From: Panorpa germanica
Taxonomy: Eukaryota; Arthropoda; Insecta; Mecoptera; Panorpidae
Direction: 5' to 3'
Assembly (NCBI GenBank): GCA_963678705.1
Contig: OY783216.1
Span: forward strand, 5,332,001 to 5,396,000
DNA length: 64,000 bases
The first letter of the stretch is position 1; each line of letters starts with the position of its first letter. Position numbers and translations under genes: made by a program. Of this stretch, positions 45,481 to 56,816 are shown piece after piece. Below the pieces are notes generated by a model. That model ran no database searches, was not told the origin of the DNA, and saw nothing but the letters and a program-made list of their open reading frames with translations.

Positions 45481-46045
45481 GATTAGCAGCGTCAGCTTAC
45501 GATATATGTAACGTGATCATGGAATCTTTTTAAGATAGGTGCACACTGGAAATAATACAGTGTTTCGATAGACTTGTTAAAGGGTCTTTCTAATATATCG
45601 TCGAAAACGATAATATTTTTTCGCATACTTTTGAACTGGAGCTGCTTTCTACGCAGATCAATATATCCATCAGCCATCTTCATTACCATTATCCATGCTT
45701 GCATATAATTAATATGCCTTTATGTACAAGTATTCCTCCCCTCCCCTTCACCCCACTACACACACACACACACACATAACGCTCGTAATTTATGAGTTTT
45801 AGAATCATGAATACTGATAATGAAGTTATTAAGATTTGAATCTCGTCATATATGTATTATAATTTATTTGAATCGTAAAAATATTTTGCGTTGTAGAAAT
45901 GAATTAATGTTCTGTGTTAGCGGTGTACAATCGGTGGTGGAAGTAATCATCCGAATAAAGTACTATTGCAAAAAGTATTGCCTATAAATCAGGGGTTAGC
46001 ACACGAGAAGACGAAAAATAGTCGGTGGGGATCTTCTAATAATTT
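45481..46045. other. Sequence without recognised features
   Basis: A 70-codon minus-strand ATG frame at 45492-45704 is not recognised. A (CA)9 microsatellite lies at about 45758-45776. Confidence 0.35.
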
Positions 46046-46978
46046 CTTGTAACCAGTGGCGTAGCTAGGTAACCAAGGACCCCGGTGCAAAAAAAAAATC
46101 TGGGTCCCTAACTAAACTGTTTAGGTTTTTCAAGTCAGATATAAATATATATATGCTATATAAATACTTTAAAGGTACAAAGCTATTAGTTTATCATCAG
46201 CTCTTTATCGTACACTGCATAGCACAGCAAAACTACTTACTATATGTATGTGTATGTGTGTCTTGTGTGAGCTTTAGTGATCGCCAAGGTGAAGAGTTTA
46301 GGAATGTATACTTGGATTTATATTATTGGTATTAATCAATAAAACGAAGTAAATCAAAAGATGTATGCATGTATATATGTAAAACATTTATTGTACATAA
46401 AACATTAATAGTATAGTAAATTTTTTTCTCCGACTATTAGTTCTCGAGTTATAGGCACTTGATGGGCGAAATAATGGTCCGATTTGAAGTACGACTTCAC
46501 CGTTGGAATCAGCGGAAAAGGAAATATACATCTGCCTTTTCTGTATATTTTTAGCGAAATTACGCTCTAAGACTCTAAGTACAATCCTGCAGCTACTTTT
46601 GAATCAGCTTAATCTAAACATAACAATTCTAGAATGCGTACCTCTGCCTGAGAGAATTACGTAATAGACTTAGACCCTTGCCAGGTCCATGCTTCCCCGC
46701 TTCCTCATGTTCAGCGATAAATTTGTACACAAGTGAGTATGAAATACACTCTCAATAAAAAAAATTCATTCCTATTTAGAATTTTTGTTATTGTTTGTGT
46801 TTTTGTTATAAAAGTTTTGTATGCATTGTCGGGAATAACTATTTGCTAAGAGTATTACTTCACTGTGAATCAGTTAAAATATACATATAAGTTATAAAAG
46901 TCCGAGGGCCCCCTAAGCTTGGGGGCCCCGGTGCACTGCACCGACTCGTCCATACCTAGCTACGCCAGTGCTTGTAAC
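46046..46978. mobile_element. Non-autonomous hAT element with perfect 8-bp target duplication
   Basis: The 917-bp core (46054-46970) begins CAGTGGCGTAGCTAGGTA and ends TACCTAGCTACGCCAGTG, an inverted repeat of at least 15 bp. It is flanked by CTTGTAAC on both sides. Subterminal GGACCCCGGTGCA and GGGGGCCCCGGTGCACTGCA are also partly inverted. No transposase similarity was seen in the interior. The termini are those of a widespread insect hAT group. Confidence 0.9.
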
Positions 46979-47124
46979 TATGCAAGCGAATGTTTTTCTC
47001 TAGTTTTTCGATTTTATCATCTTTGGCCATAACTTGTTGATCACGTCTTCGCATGCGTCTCTGTTGTAGAAAAGATATGGCATATTATCTACATGTGACA
47101 TAGTATGTATTGGAATTTCTATCC

Positions 47125-47275
47125 ATAACGTTAGATCCCTTTGATAATTAAAGTGAAAAAATGACTTTTTTTAATATTTTCTAAAATAATTGAACATTTG
47201 AAGTTCTGGTAGCCAACTTTATCAATATATTGCACATTTTTATAGAAATTAAGATATAGTTCACAAGCCTATTGT
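47125..47275 (+). mobile_element. MITE family C, 3' fragment C6
   Basis: Only the terminal third of family C: CATAACGTTAGATCCCTTTG through AGAAATTAAGATATAGTTCA. Confidence 0.7.
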
Positions 47276-47714
47276 GAAAAAGTGCGTGTTGCACGCGTCC
47301 AAATACTATTAAGCTGTAAACACATTTGTATAATTTGTTATATGGAGTGTACATCGTTCAATTAGTGGTTTTAATGAACTTCTTAATGAGTTGTAAAACT
47401 AATCCAAGAGAAATAAAAACTCTTAAAACGCCGTATGATGCATCCAGTCGATGAGGGAGAAACTAAGACACAAATAGAGATGCAAGTTAGCAAGTGAAGA
47501 TAACCAACCTGTTAACTTGATTTAACCATTGTTTAAAAGTTTTATCACCGAGAAACTTGAATCAGGTAATATGTTAAATGATGTTTAGGAAACATCGAGA
47601 AGAATCTGAAAGCTGAAGTCTAACATGCCTACAAACGAGTTGTAAAATATGAGATACTATAGTAAAAGCATGTCACTTCAACAATGTTGATTTGTTCAAA
47701 TCGATACAAGACAT
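47276..47714. other. Sequence without recognised features
   Basis: No coding region or known repeat was recognised. Confidence 0.4.
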
Positions 47715-48287
47715 TTATTAAAATAATATTTTCGATAACGTCTTTTTACGACACAGTTAATATATAATTAATATACATTTAAAGAATACGAGTACTTAAT
47801 GAAATTTTCAAAATAAATATCAAGAAATGAGTTAATGGCAGCGAATCTTTGCAGACGTCACAAAAAAAAGTCTCATTGCGGTGTCCATCAGAACTCATCA
47901 ATGGATTATTTGAAATTAAAAAACCTAAATTAATAAATTTGAAAAAAAAAATTATTTCATTGGTTGATAGGTTTCTGCAGGTAACCCTGTCGATCTTTTT
48001 TTAAATTCATTTTTCAATTTTTTACAGCACTTAGAAGTGAAAATATCGATATTTCATGAAAAAATCAGAAACTTTGTTATTTAAAAAAAAAAAAAACTCA
48101 ACAGACTTTGAGTTAGAGAGGACACCGACTCTGAAAAAGCTAAGTCTAAGAAAACGCGTTTAAAAGTTTCAAAGTTGATTTAAAACTCTATATCTCGAAC
48201 AGTTTTACTCCAATCGACTTAAAATTTTCACACAATAAACTTAATATGTTGTACATTAATATAAATAAACTAAAAAAAAGTTGAAAC
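47715..48287 (-). repeat. Dispersed repeat D, copy D2
   Basis: Reverse-orientation partner of 23334-23930 (CTCAACAGACTTTGAGTT and CGATATTTCATGAAAAAATC regions). An A-rich run lies at 48084-48098. Confidence 0.65.
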
Positions 48288-48637
48288 GTAAATATAATCT
48301 TGCAAAGATTATTAAAATCAAAATTTGTCGTTGAGTTTTGTTTTTCAGATAAAGATAAAAAAATAATTCGACAGGTAATTAAAACAAATCAATAGAATTT
48401 TAAATTTTCTTTAGGTAATAGTAATTGATTAACGTGGTGAGCTTATAAAAGGTACGACACTGGCAGCACGCATTGGAAATCATCAAAGTCAACAAAACTT
48501 GTAAAATGGCTCTTAATTAATAAATAAATCGCATAACAAGATTACGTGATCAACAGTTATAATCTTCCATGTGAATTGTAGTGATTTAATTCCAGCAAGT
48601 GTTTACGTCAACAATTCATCTGCTAAGTTGTCTAGGT
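48288..48637. other. Sequence without recognised features
   Basis: No coding region or known repeat was recognised. Confidence 0.4.
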
Positions 48638-48680
48638 CAGTGATGCTCAAACTGTGGGGTACCTCCAAATACCCGTAGTC
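48638..48680. mobile_element. Solitary hAT terminus
   Basis: TCAGTGATGCTCAAACTGTG followed by GGGTACCTCC resembles the CAG.GGTTCTCAAA.TGTGG terminus of the 24.8-kb hAT element. No partner terminus was found nearby. Confidence 0.5.
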
Positions 48681-48684
48681 AAAG

Positions 48685-49741
48685 ACGAAATTATAAAGTT
48701 TCACAATCTGACATATTACACTTAGATTTAATAAAATGGTATAAAAAGTGTATGAAGCAAATTCAAAACCAGTGCTGGACACAAATAAGTAACAACAAAT
48801 TGAGATTAATTAGGAAAAATACAAACAAATGGGAAATTTCTTATCACAGCAATAGACAATTCGAAAAAACCATCTTCAGACTAAGAAAAGGATAGAAAAC
48901 AACAGCTCCGCAGTGCAGCAACTGCCAGACACAAATAACAGTTCATCATCTACTAGTAACCTGCCCACAATATCAAACGCAAAGAAGAAAACACAACATC
49001 AGTGGTGAATTAAAGGACATACTTTCAAACAATACAGAAAAAATTAAAAAAGTGCTGGAATTCCTTAGGGCCGGTTTTATGGTCTTTTATTTACTTCGGG
49101 GTTACGAAACCCCGAGTTTGCTTAGTTCGGTACTTATTTTTGTATCGGGTTTTATGGTCCAAATTTAATCCCGAGTTAGTTAGTAGAGACGTAAACCATA
49201 TTTTAAGAAATTCGAATATTTGTTTACAGTTGCAAATCCATGGGAATGCAAGATTCAGTTTAATTATTGTTTTAAAAATGACGGATTTCTCAACTTAGTA
49301 CTATATTTGTATAATAGCTGATCTTCCTTATCATCTGTTATTGATAATTGATTAAGGTCACTCACAAAATTCATAATAAACAATAATTTAATATTATAAC
49401 CTAAAATATTATAATAATGATAGCTAAACTGGCTGAGATAGCATGATATTTTATCTCTGTTGCACACTTACTCCGGGTTAAATATTATTACCTTGATTTA
49501 TGACGGGATATCTTACTCCGTGATTTTAGTTCCGAGTTAGCGTTAACCCTTGATGATAAAACTCATTTTTCGTTTAATTCGGGAGTTAGCTATTTAGTTC
49601 GGTAGTAAGACGAACCATAAAACCGGGCCTTAGTGATATAAATATAATAAACCAAATGAAATTAAAATAAATTAACTTCAGGCGAATATGACGATGTTGT
49701 TTGAATCGCCCCAAATTCTAAAATAAAAAATTTAAAAAAAG
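48685..49741 (+). mobile_element. I-type non-LTR retrotransposon 3' end, interrupted by a Harbinger-like MITE
   Basis: The plus frame reads SDILHLDLIKWYKKCMKQIQ, NQCWTQISNNKLRLIRKNTN, KWEISYHSNRQFEKTIFRLR, a stop, then APQCSNCQTQITVHHLLVTC and PQYQTQRRKHNISGELKDIL to KKVLEFL. This is the post-RNase H tail of I-clade elements (W..W...NKL..I...I..W, RLR.G, P.C..C...LTV.HLL..C..Y...R). The frame resumes at 49630 as SDINIINQMKLK and a stop, then a 3' UTR (GAATCGCCCCAAATTCTAAA) with an A-rich end at about 49741. At least one in-frame stop, and the GHT-type segment after RLRKG is missing. It is 5'-truncated. Confidence 0.85.
49065..49632. mobile_element. Harbinger-like MITE with TTA target duplication
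   Basis: The 562-bp core (49068-49629) begins GGGCCGGTTTTATGGT and ends ACCATAAAACCGGGCC, with TTA on each side. A 3-bp TTA duplication with GGGCC termini is typical of PIF/Harbinger transposons. The interior has repeated GGGTT/CGAGTTAG motifs (CCCCGAGTTTG, TCCCGAGTTAG, TTCCGAGTTAGC), with no transposase recognised. A 67-codon minus frame inside it is not recognised. Confidence 0.8.
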
Positions 49742-49742
49742 T

Positions 49743-49960
49743 ATCACAACACGTGGGATGACATATAGATGGCGCCACTATTGAAGAATAGTAATATGAT
49801 TTTTAGATAGTACCAATCTTAAAACGATATGTGTCAATTTCATAACATTCTGACTATTAGTTTATGAATTATAGTAGTTTTAGTGACGCTACTTTTGCAG
49901 TTTCAAAACAATAGAAAAATCTGAGTTACGTATGTTGATAAAGCATTGTTTTTAAATGGA
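49743..49960 (+). mobile_element. Mariner 5' end (copy J3)
   Basis: Starts directly after the retroelement tail with a decayed 5' end (ATCACAACACGTGGGATGAC). It runs through GATAGTACCAATCTTAAAAC into transposase N-terminal codons EKSELRMLIKHCF, stop, MEKI. Truncated soon after. Confidence 0.75.
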
Positions 49961-50907
49961 AAAAATCATACTTTTTCATACAAAAAATTAGTACTTTTCT
50001 TATTCATAAATTTGTAAGTCTTTGGCTCCATCCGTAGCTGCGTAATTTTCTTTCTGGGGATGACAAAATTTGGGAAATACAGATCTAGGTTTGGTATTCA
50101 CTGATCAGCAGGCTTACAGACTACCGTATCCGTAGCGTGTCCCACCGTTGCATGAAGATAGGTGCGAATTGCCCTCTTAACGGTCGTTTGCTGCCAGCCG
50201 TCGCATTGTGGACCGTTTCCATCATGTTCGTTCATGATACCTGTACTATTTGCTGTGATGGTGCTCATGATGGTCTGGTGCGTGTTTCTTCATTCACTGC
50301 GAGTTGATCTTGAAACCGCTCATTCTTTTGGCATGCGCACAATCGCTCACGCACTCAAACGTGATAAATAATTGTCATATTTTGTGTAAGCCACGTGTAA
50401 CTAGATGATAAATTGTTATTTGCTATTTGCTAATGGAATAACCATGTAATAAAAACAGAATACGTTTTTTGCTTGGGTCCAAACTTTGCAAAAGGTTTTT
50501 TAATTAATTCCTAATAAGTTAACACCCGTTGTGATTGATAATGTAACGTTGTACATGATGTGGTTTTAAAATGATGAAGACTAATGCTGTAAACTTTGTT
50601 ATTTTAAATCTATACATGCTTAATTAATATTCCCTTCAATATACACCCCACCTCTAACCCTTCACCGCTCCATGCGAATTCTCTAAGCTCGTTTCTGACA
50701 CATACCGTTTCAACGGTTTGAAATCTTGCTTAGATTATATTTTAATAAGTAATATTTTTTTATTAATTCTAGTTCACTAGTTTACTAGTTCTTATTTAGC
50801 TACTTCACAAGTATTTAAACCCTATATTATAGATATACAAAGCAACGACATTTCATTCTATCCCGCGTACATTTGTCACAGAATGTATTTCATATACACC
50901 TAGAAAC
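49961..50907. other. Unassigned sequence with a GC-richer patch
   Basis: The segment 50030-50370 is GC-richer and open for 69 codons on the plus strand (50162-50371, CDGAHD and SLRVDLETAHSF in different frames). I recognise no protein. It could be a decayed transposase or exon. The rest is AT-rich and featureless. Confidence 0.3.
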
Positions 50908-51700
50908 ACTTCTCACAAATGCCATTTTATTTAATAAATACTTTTATTAAATAGTACCTACTAGTTATTATTTAGATAATTCAGGTGTAAAATAAAATAT
51001 ATATAAATAATTACTTAGTTATGTACACAAATATTTAAGCTGCAGAGAGCATATTAATAATAACCTAAAAAGTGACGTTTCTAAATATACATGCAAATAA
51101 AATATTAGCTCTTACCTTTAGATGATCAAGCATAGCAGGGCAAAGGCTTCTAAGCTTCATGGATAAACACCGTACACACATTCACAACACAACACTCACA
51201 CTGATTTACAAAATATCTTATTTCACAAGCAAACATCTTTGTTTACATTTCTTATGAATTGACTAAACTGCACTGGGTTATTAAAAGCAGAACACTTGTC
51301 TAAAACTAACCCCAAATTCTGAAACACATATTTCTCTGAAAACTATCGCTGCACATATAAAAACACTTGTAATTACTAATATAAATATAACTGCATATTA
51401 ATTTATACAAAATATAGTACGCAAAATATTTAAAGAGAGTTATTTGTGCCATAAGCAACTAGTAAATTTTCATTCACACAATCTCTCGTATATTTCTTTC
51501 AAACCAAGACATGTTATATATCAAATAGATCAGAAACTCGTGGCGAATACGATTAGCACAGTTTAAATTAATACAAATAATTATTGGATTAATAATTAAT
51601 ATTAATAAAATCCACGGTAAGGAGCTGTCACTTTCACTTGAAACTACAAATCACATAGTGTTACCTGATGCATTATTTAATGAATAGAGTAAAAAGTAAT
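50908..51700 (-). repeat. Left arm of a large imperfect inverted duplication
   Basis: About 790 bp that matches 52440-53257 in reverse with small indels. Matching blocks include AATTTGGGGTTAG, GCAGCGATAGTTTTCAGAGA, CGAGAGATTGTGTGAATG and GACAGCTCCTTACCGTGGAT, read on the minus strand here. Similarity runs nearly the whole arm and fades at both edges. No target duplication was found at the outer ends. Confidence 0.85.
51116..51160 (-). CDS. Candidate first coding exon, left arm
   Basis: On the minus strand an ATG opens 15 codons, MKLRSLCPAMLDHLK, ending exactly at AAG|GTAAGAGC, a consensus-like splice donor. The right arm has the same structure with two substitutions in 45 nt, one synonymous (TGC/TGT) and one Leu/Arg. 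The 20 nt before the ATG are identical between arms (TGTACGGTGTTTATCC). This suggests a duplicated first exon reading away from the central spacer. The downstream exons, which would lie at lower coordinates, were not identified. It could instead be non-coding transposon sequence with a fortuitous donor. I do not recognise the peptide. Confidence 0.3.
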
Positions 51701-52439
51701 CTGCATTTATTACTACTTAATCGATGCTTTGCTAATTTTGAGACATGCAAATTTCTTAATATCTAATATTATTAATATTTTAATATTTTTAAATTTATTA
51801 GATCATATTATTATTTTTTTGTATGTTAAATGAACCTTAAATAATTGTGTTTTGTGGGATACTACCGTGACAATTACTGCGGAAGGGGAGAAGGAGTGTT
51901 TATTAATAGTAATTAAAGTATTTAAGATTATCCCTAATATGAAGCAAACAAAAAATACATTCCAACGACATTATTACATTCATTTGAAACAATAAACTTC
52001 AAGAGGGTATAGAGAGGAAAGGAGGAGGTATCTATATTATGTGTGGTACTCTAACACATCTACACCCAGATGATTTATGTGACTTTGAACGCTTTGCCAG
52101 TGTATTTAGTTTGTTAATTAGCCTAATTGAATTGAAAGCACCGACGCGTGTTGTCTTGGTGTCCCGCATTTGTTTCTGTCGGGTCAATTCTGTGACCCCT
52201 GGGCCCGCGAACTGCGTTACTGTGTGATACTCGCTGTCAGGATCTATCTAATGAGCGGAATGGGTAAATCACAGAGCGCTAACATCTGAAGCTGGAGGCT
52301 GATCGCAGATGGAATGGTCCATAATCATAGGCGTCCACACATGCCCCTATTCTATACTTATACAAAATGCACAATATTTTGAAATTAGCAAAGATTCGAA
52401 CAACATATTAGTAGTAGATACAGTGTTCCTTAATATCGA
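51701..52439. other. Spacer between the inverted arms
   Basis: About 740 bp not duplicated. It contains a GC-rich block at 52130-52320 (GACCCCTGGGCCCGCGAACT) and a 62-codon plus frame (52039-52227) I do not recognise. If the arms are divergent first exons, this is where a bidirectional promoter would lie. That is inference only. Confidence 0.4.
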
Positions 52440-53257
52440 CACCTTTTAACTCTATTCATTAAATTATACATATGGCAGTACTATGTTTAATAAGTACTGA
52501 GTTTGAATAAGTGACAGCTCCTTACCGTGGATTTTATTATTATTACATATTAATCTAATAATTAATTGTATTAATTTAAACTGTGCTAATCATATTCGCC
52601 GCGAGTTTCTGATCAATTTGATATATAACATGTCTTGACTTGAAAGAAATGTACGAGAGATTGTGTGAATGAATTTTACTAGTTGCTTGTGACATAAATA
52701 ACACTCTTTAAATATTTTGTGTATTATATTTTGTATAAATCAATATGTAGTGATATTTATATTAATAATTACAAGTGTTTTTATATGTGCAGCGATAGTT
52801 TTCAGAGAAATAAATGTTACAGAATTTGGGGTTAGGTTTATACAAGTGTTGCGCTTTTAACAACCTAGTGCAGTTTAGTCAATTCATAAAAAAATGTAAA
52901 CAATGATGTTCGCTTGTGAAATAAGATATTTTGTAAATCAGTGTGAGTGTTCTGTTGTGTTTTTAATGTGTGTACGGTGTTTATCCATGAAGCTTAGAAG
53001 CCTTTGTCCTGCTATGCGTGATCATCTAAAGGTAAGAGCTAATATTTTATTTGCATGTATATTTAGAAATGTCATTTTTTAGGTTATTATTAATATGCTC
53101 TCTGCAGCTAAGATATTTGGGTACGTAAGAAAGTAATTATATATACAATGTTGTAACCTTGTTGATATAGTATTTAAATACGTGTGGAGTAGGTAAATAA
53201 TAACAAGTATTATTCAATAAAAAGATTTACACTGTAAAATATAATCTGTGAGAAATT
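52440..53257 (+). repeat. Right arm of a large imperfect inverted duplication
   Basis: About 815 bp, the inverted counterpart of 50908-51700. Similarity is detectable from about 52445 (TTTTAACTCTATTCATTAAA) to 53257 (CTGTGAGAAATT). The central part, around the candidate exon and upstream of it, is the best conserved. Confidence 0.85.
52987..53031 (+). CDS. Candidate first coding exon, right arm
   Basis: An ATG opens MKLRSLCPAMRDHLK, followed immediately by GTAAGAGC at 53032 (AAG|GTAAGA donor). It mirrors the left-arm exon. Upstream are the shared TGTGTGTACGGTGTTTATCC and a T-rich segment. No convincing downstream exon was found before the next repeats. The product is unknown. Confidence 0.3.
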
Positions 53258-53769
53258 AAAAATGCGGGATGTGGTTGTTTTGTTCATCCTATCAATTTCT
53301 TTGCATACGTCTATGTTGATATCATTATACGTCACTGTCTTTTACGTAATAGCACAGAGTGGTGGTAACTGGAGATGTAAGACGCTGTAACGTAAAGATG
53401 ATTTACTGCCTTATTCTTTATGAAGGTCGAAATTTACTATACTGTATCTACGTCATTTGCAACGTCTTTTGCAACTTACGTACTTCTATTATATCTTATA
53501 TATTTATTATTACTTACACATATATTTTTACGTTACGCTGTGAACTTGTTCATGCTGTAAAAAGTGTATCCCGATATTAAGTACAAAATGTTACGTAAAT
53601 ACTGAATACGAATTAGTGTAATTTATTTTTTGAGACTGTAATTCATGCAATCTCATATATCTGAGTAGGGACAGGCGTGTGAGAAGGAGCGGTATCAGAG
53701 AAAAATTAGTACCGTACGAACAGTAGTTTAGCGAATGGGGAAGGGAGAGGAAGAGGAATAGATTTATAA
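53258..53769. other. Sequence without recognised features
   Basis: Open frames of 73-88 codons are compositionally biased, with no motif recognised. Confidence 0.35.
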
Positions 53770-53870
53770 TATATATTTTGGCACAGTGGTGTATTGATAA
53801 ACATCTAAGCAGTAGTTTGCTATCATGATAAAGTGTGTTACCGCGAAACAACTCCAATACATTCTACTGA
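53770..53870 (+). repeat. Weak dispersed repeat G, copy G2
   Basis: Shares CACAGTGGTGTATTGATAAA and AAACAACTCCAATACATTCT with 42590-42780. Confidence 0.35.
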
Positions 53871-54245
53871 AAATAGTTGGCATAGCAAGTAGCATGTTCC
53901 AATGTGTCATTGAATACACATATGTTTATAAGAGACAGGATATTTTAAAACTTTACTTTTATTTGAAAATAGATAATTTTAATAAAAACAATTTTATTAA
54001 TTGTATTAAATCATATACTTAATCATATTCAACCAATTTATATTTTTTATTAGTGCTTGAGTAAAATATATATTGGACTTTAATTTTTTGCTTTATTTAT
54101 AAAATTTATAATTCTATTGTAGTATTACCAAGTGTATATTTGTTTTACTAAAATAATACATTTTGATATTTATTTTGATTCGTTATTATTCTTTAAAGTT
54201 AAAACAGATATCATACAACGTATTTTTATTATGATAAATCGTTAT
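53871..54245. other. Sequence without recognised features
   Basis: AT-rich; nothing was recognised. Confidence 0.4.
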
Positions 54246-54603
54246 GCCGGTTTCACACCAGAGAGACAGTTTTGACAACAGTCTTGTTATCAAAAATCAA
54301 AACAAAACTCATTTTTTGTTTTCTTTTAAAACAGTACTGTTTTTCAAAAACAGACTGTTCACACTGAACAGACTGGTTTTGTTTTTAGTGTTTTTCTGTG
54401 TGTCCCATAATAATTATAAACATGATAAACAACAACTGACAAGCGCAAATGTTCACAAGAAAAACAAAACTGCGTGTTCAAACAGTTTTTAAAGACAAAA
54501 ATGTTTTAAGAACTGTCTCTTTGGTGTAAACATTGGTGTTTTTGTTCATAAAAACAAGGTTTTGTTCGTGTTTTATTTAACTGTCTCTCTGGTGTTAAAC
54601 CGG
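54246..54603. mobile_element. TIR MITE H (CCGGTTT.ACACCAGAGAGACAG)
   Basis: Termini CCGGTTTCACACCAGAGAGA and TCTCTCTGGTGTTAAACCGG are inverted repeats over about 22 bp with one mismatch. The subterminal ACAGTTTTGACAAC and AAAACAGTACTG/AAAACAGACTG motifs repeat. The 82-codon frame inside (54244-54492) is an artefact of this structure. The target duplication could not be settled (TAT lies beside both ends), so the superfamily is open. Confidence 0.7.
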
Positions 54604-55141
54604 TATTAAAATAACTGTACTGTGCTGCGATCTGCTTCGAAGCGGAGAAGAAGAGGGCTTCCCTTAATCCCGCTATCTTTAAGTAGTCATTTTAATGTTA
54701 GTCGCGAAATCCTTGCCTAGGTAGCGGGGTCGCTTTTAGAGTCTGTTATTTGCATCTGTATTTGTCTATAGAAATGCTATTTTAATCAATTCCTTTGAAA
54801 GAACACCTAAACAACGAGGTACTGTATGTATCAGCATCACAATCAAATTGAAAAAATTATTTAAAAAATTGAACATATAATTCAGCCGCCAATAATTGCA
54901 GTTTAGTGATAACATCATCACGGGAGCATCTAAAACGCGAATAATTCTAGGCAATGTACGCACACGTCAGGATCAAATGATCACATATTCAGACAATAAT
55001 ATAAAAAGCAAATAAACTCAGAGATTCAGGAACTGAAGTATTGCAGAAGTATAATCTATCTATATGGCATCGTGGCGCTGGCGGCTCACATAATAAAATT
55101 ATCTCTGTATCTTCATGGCGCTAAAGCTACATAATATCATA
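54604..55141. other. Sequence without recognised features
   Basis: A moderately GC-rich patch at 54620-54740 has no recognised motif. Confidence 0.35.
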
Positions 55142-55325
55142 AAGTTGTTATAATCAACACTTACGGATTGGTATAAAAATATTGAAGGTACATTGTTGTA
55201 AAATGATAGCAAATTAATTAGCCTCAGACCTTCAGCAACAAACATAACAAAAACATAATAAAGTTATTATAATCAACATTAAAGAATTGGTGCAAAAAAT
55301 ATAAAAGATACATTGTAGTTCTTAT
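55142..55325 (+). repeat. Local direct duplication
   Basis: Two copies about 65 bp long (55142-55205 and 55259-55322) share AAAGTT.TTATAATCAACA, GATTGGT.TAAAAATAT-like spacing and AGATACATTGT.GT. They are separated by about 50 bp. Confidence 0.55.
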
Positions 55326-56816
55326 TAACGTAACACTCATGTTTTAAACTTAGCTTGTTTATTTTTAATATACGTTGAACAATTAAACCATTAGAAGAAC
55401 AATAGTTGCTATATAGTTTTAAAAATATAAAAACAGATTGTTATCTAAAGAAGAATTAAATTTTATATAAATATAAGTCGCCACAGTGGCCGAGAGCTTT
55501 GATGATTGGTAGCAGATAAATTCAATTCCTGAACCATTGCTATATCTTCTAGGATTGGTTGTTATATGGTACAATATGTATTGATAGTATGTAGAAACAC
55601 ATATATTTAGATATATAAGAAACTTTATTCTATCAATTAAAAGTTTATTTATTACATTATAATATTCAGCAGTAACAAAAACGTGTTCTTCTTCTTTAAC
55701 AGACAAAATATAAAATCTATTTTTGCTCAAACGTTATTCCTAATTCGGCTTACACATAACAGTAATCTTAAACAGTTATTGTTAACCAGAAATATCCTAT
55801 ACATTAGTCTGGTATTATTTCTCACACTGCACTATAGTGTCTTATATTCAAATCGCTCTTCCTTCAAGTCCAATTATAGGATTCATATAGTACAACTGGT
55901 TTTATATTATTTTATATATTTAAGAATCTAAGCAATTTCTGTATAATGTATAATAACATTTATTTCCGGCTGTAATTCTTGCTTTAATTCCAAACTTCAT
56001 ATTTTCTGAATCAGATAAAAGTGCACCCAGATACTTAAACTCACTTATACACCCAATCAATATCCAAAGTTAGTCTAAAAAATATTGCATGAAATTTACT
56101 TATTAGTAAGTCAAATTTACATAAAATATTACATGTATTTAAGGTAATATTCATGTTTTGTGTCCAGCGGGTGTATGTTATAATACACTACCATTGCGTG
56201 TACACTATTACTTTAATCTCAAATTGTTATAATTTTTTAATTAAGAAATATATATAAAATAATGGATTAGAACGTGTTCGGCTGGCGCTAGAGGTAACTG
56301 TTAATAATTAATTCTAAGTCTTAAAATGATCAACATTTCATTTTTCTACGTTACGTTACGTTACTTGCGTTACATTGCGTTGTTAGGTACTCAGAGCCCT
56401 GCACTTACAGTAACTTCGTACTGCGTACAGCTCAGCCCGCCTTCTTCAGCGTTCCCTACTGTAGAAGTTCAAACTCCGCCTTTGTAGAAGACCCTGCCCA
56501 TATATACACTCCAGAAGATTAGGTTGTATAATCATCCTAAAAGTTTTGAACATCTTATTGCAGTACAATATATGCTCGTCAATTTACGTATAGCTTAAAA
56601 ATAGACAGTTCTTTATTAGTTGTCTAGTTTTACGCTGATTTTAACATCTATGGTCATATTATATCTTGTAGATGAGATCAACAGGCCTCTTTTAAGAATA
56701 GGAGACACAGCAACGTGCCTAGGCGTCAATTCATTATTTTTCAATAGTAATTTCTTTTTACTTTTTCGGGAAAATTACCTTTTTATTTATCTGTTAGTTT
56801 TAGTTTTAATAGGGAA
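55326..56816. other. Sequence without recognised features
   Basis: Open frames of 82-105 codons (55419-55730 minus, 55683-55931 plus, 56620-56937 plus) are AT-driven; the last merges into the R element. ACAGTGGCCGAGAGCTTTGA at 55488 has a tRNA A-box look, but no cloverleaf was found. CGTTACGTTACGTTAC at 56349 is a short tandem motif. Confidence 0.35.

Noticed and set aside
55488-55530. CAGTGGCCGAGAG plus TTCAATTCC, resembling tRNA A and B boxes; a related GTGGCCGAGAG at 5668
   Set aside because: Stems do not pair and the two sites share nothing beyond about 13 bp, so neither a tRNA nor a tRNA-derived SINE can be supported.
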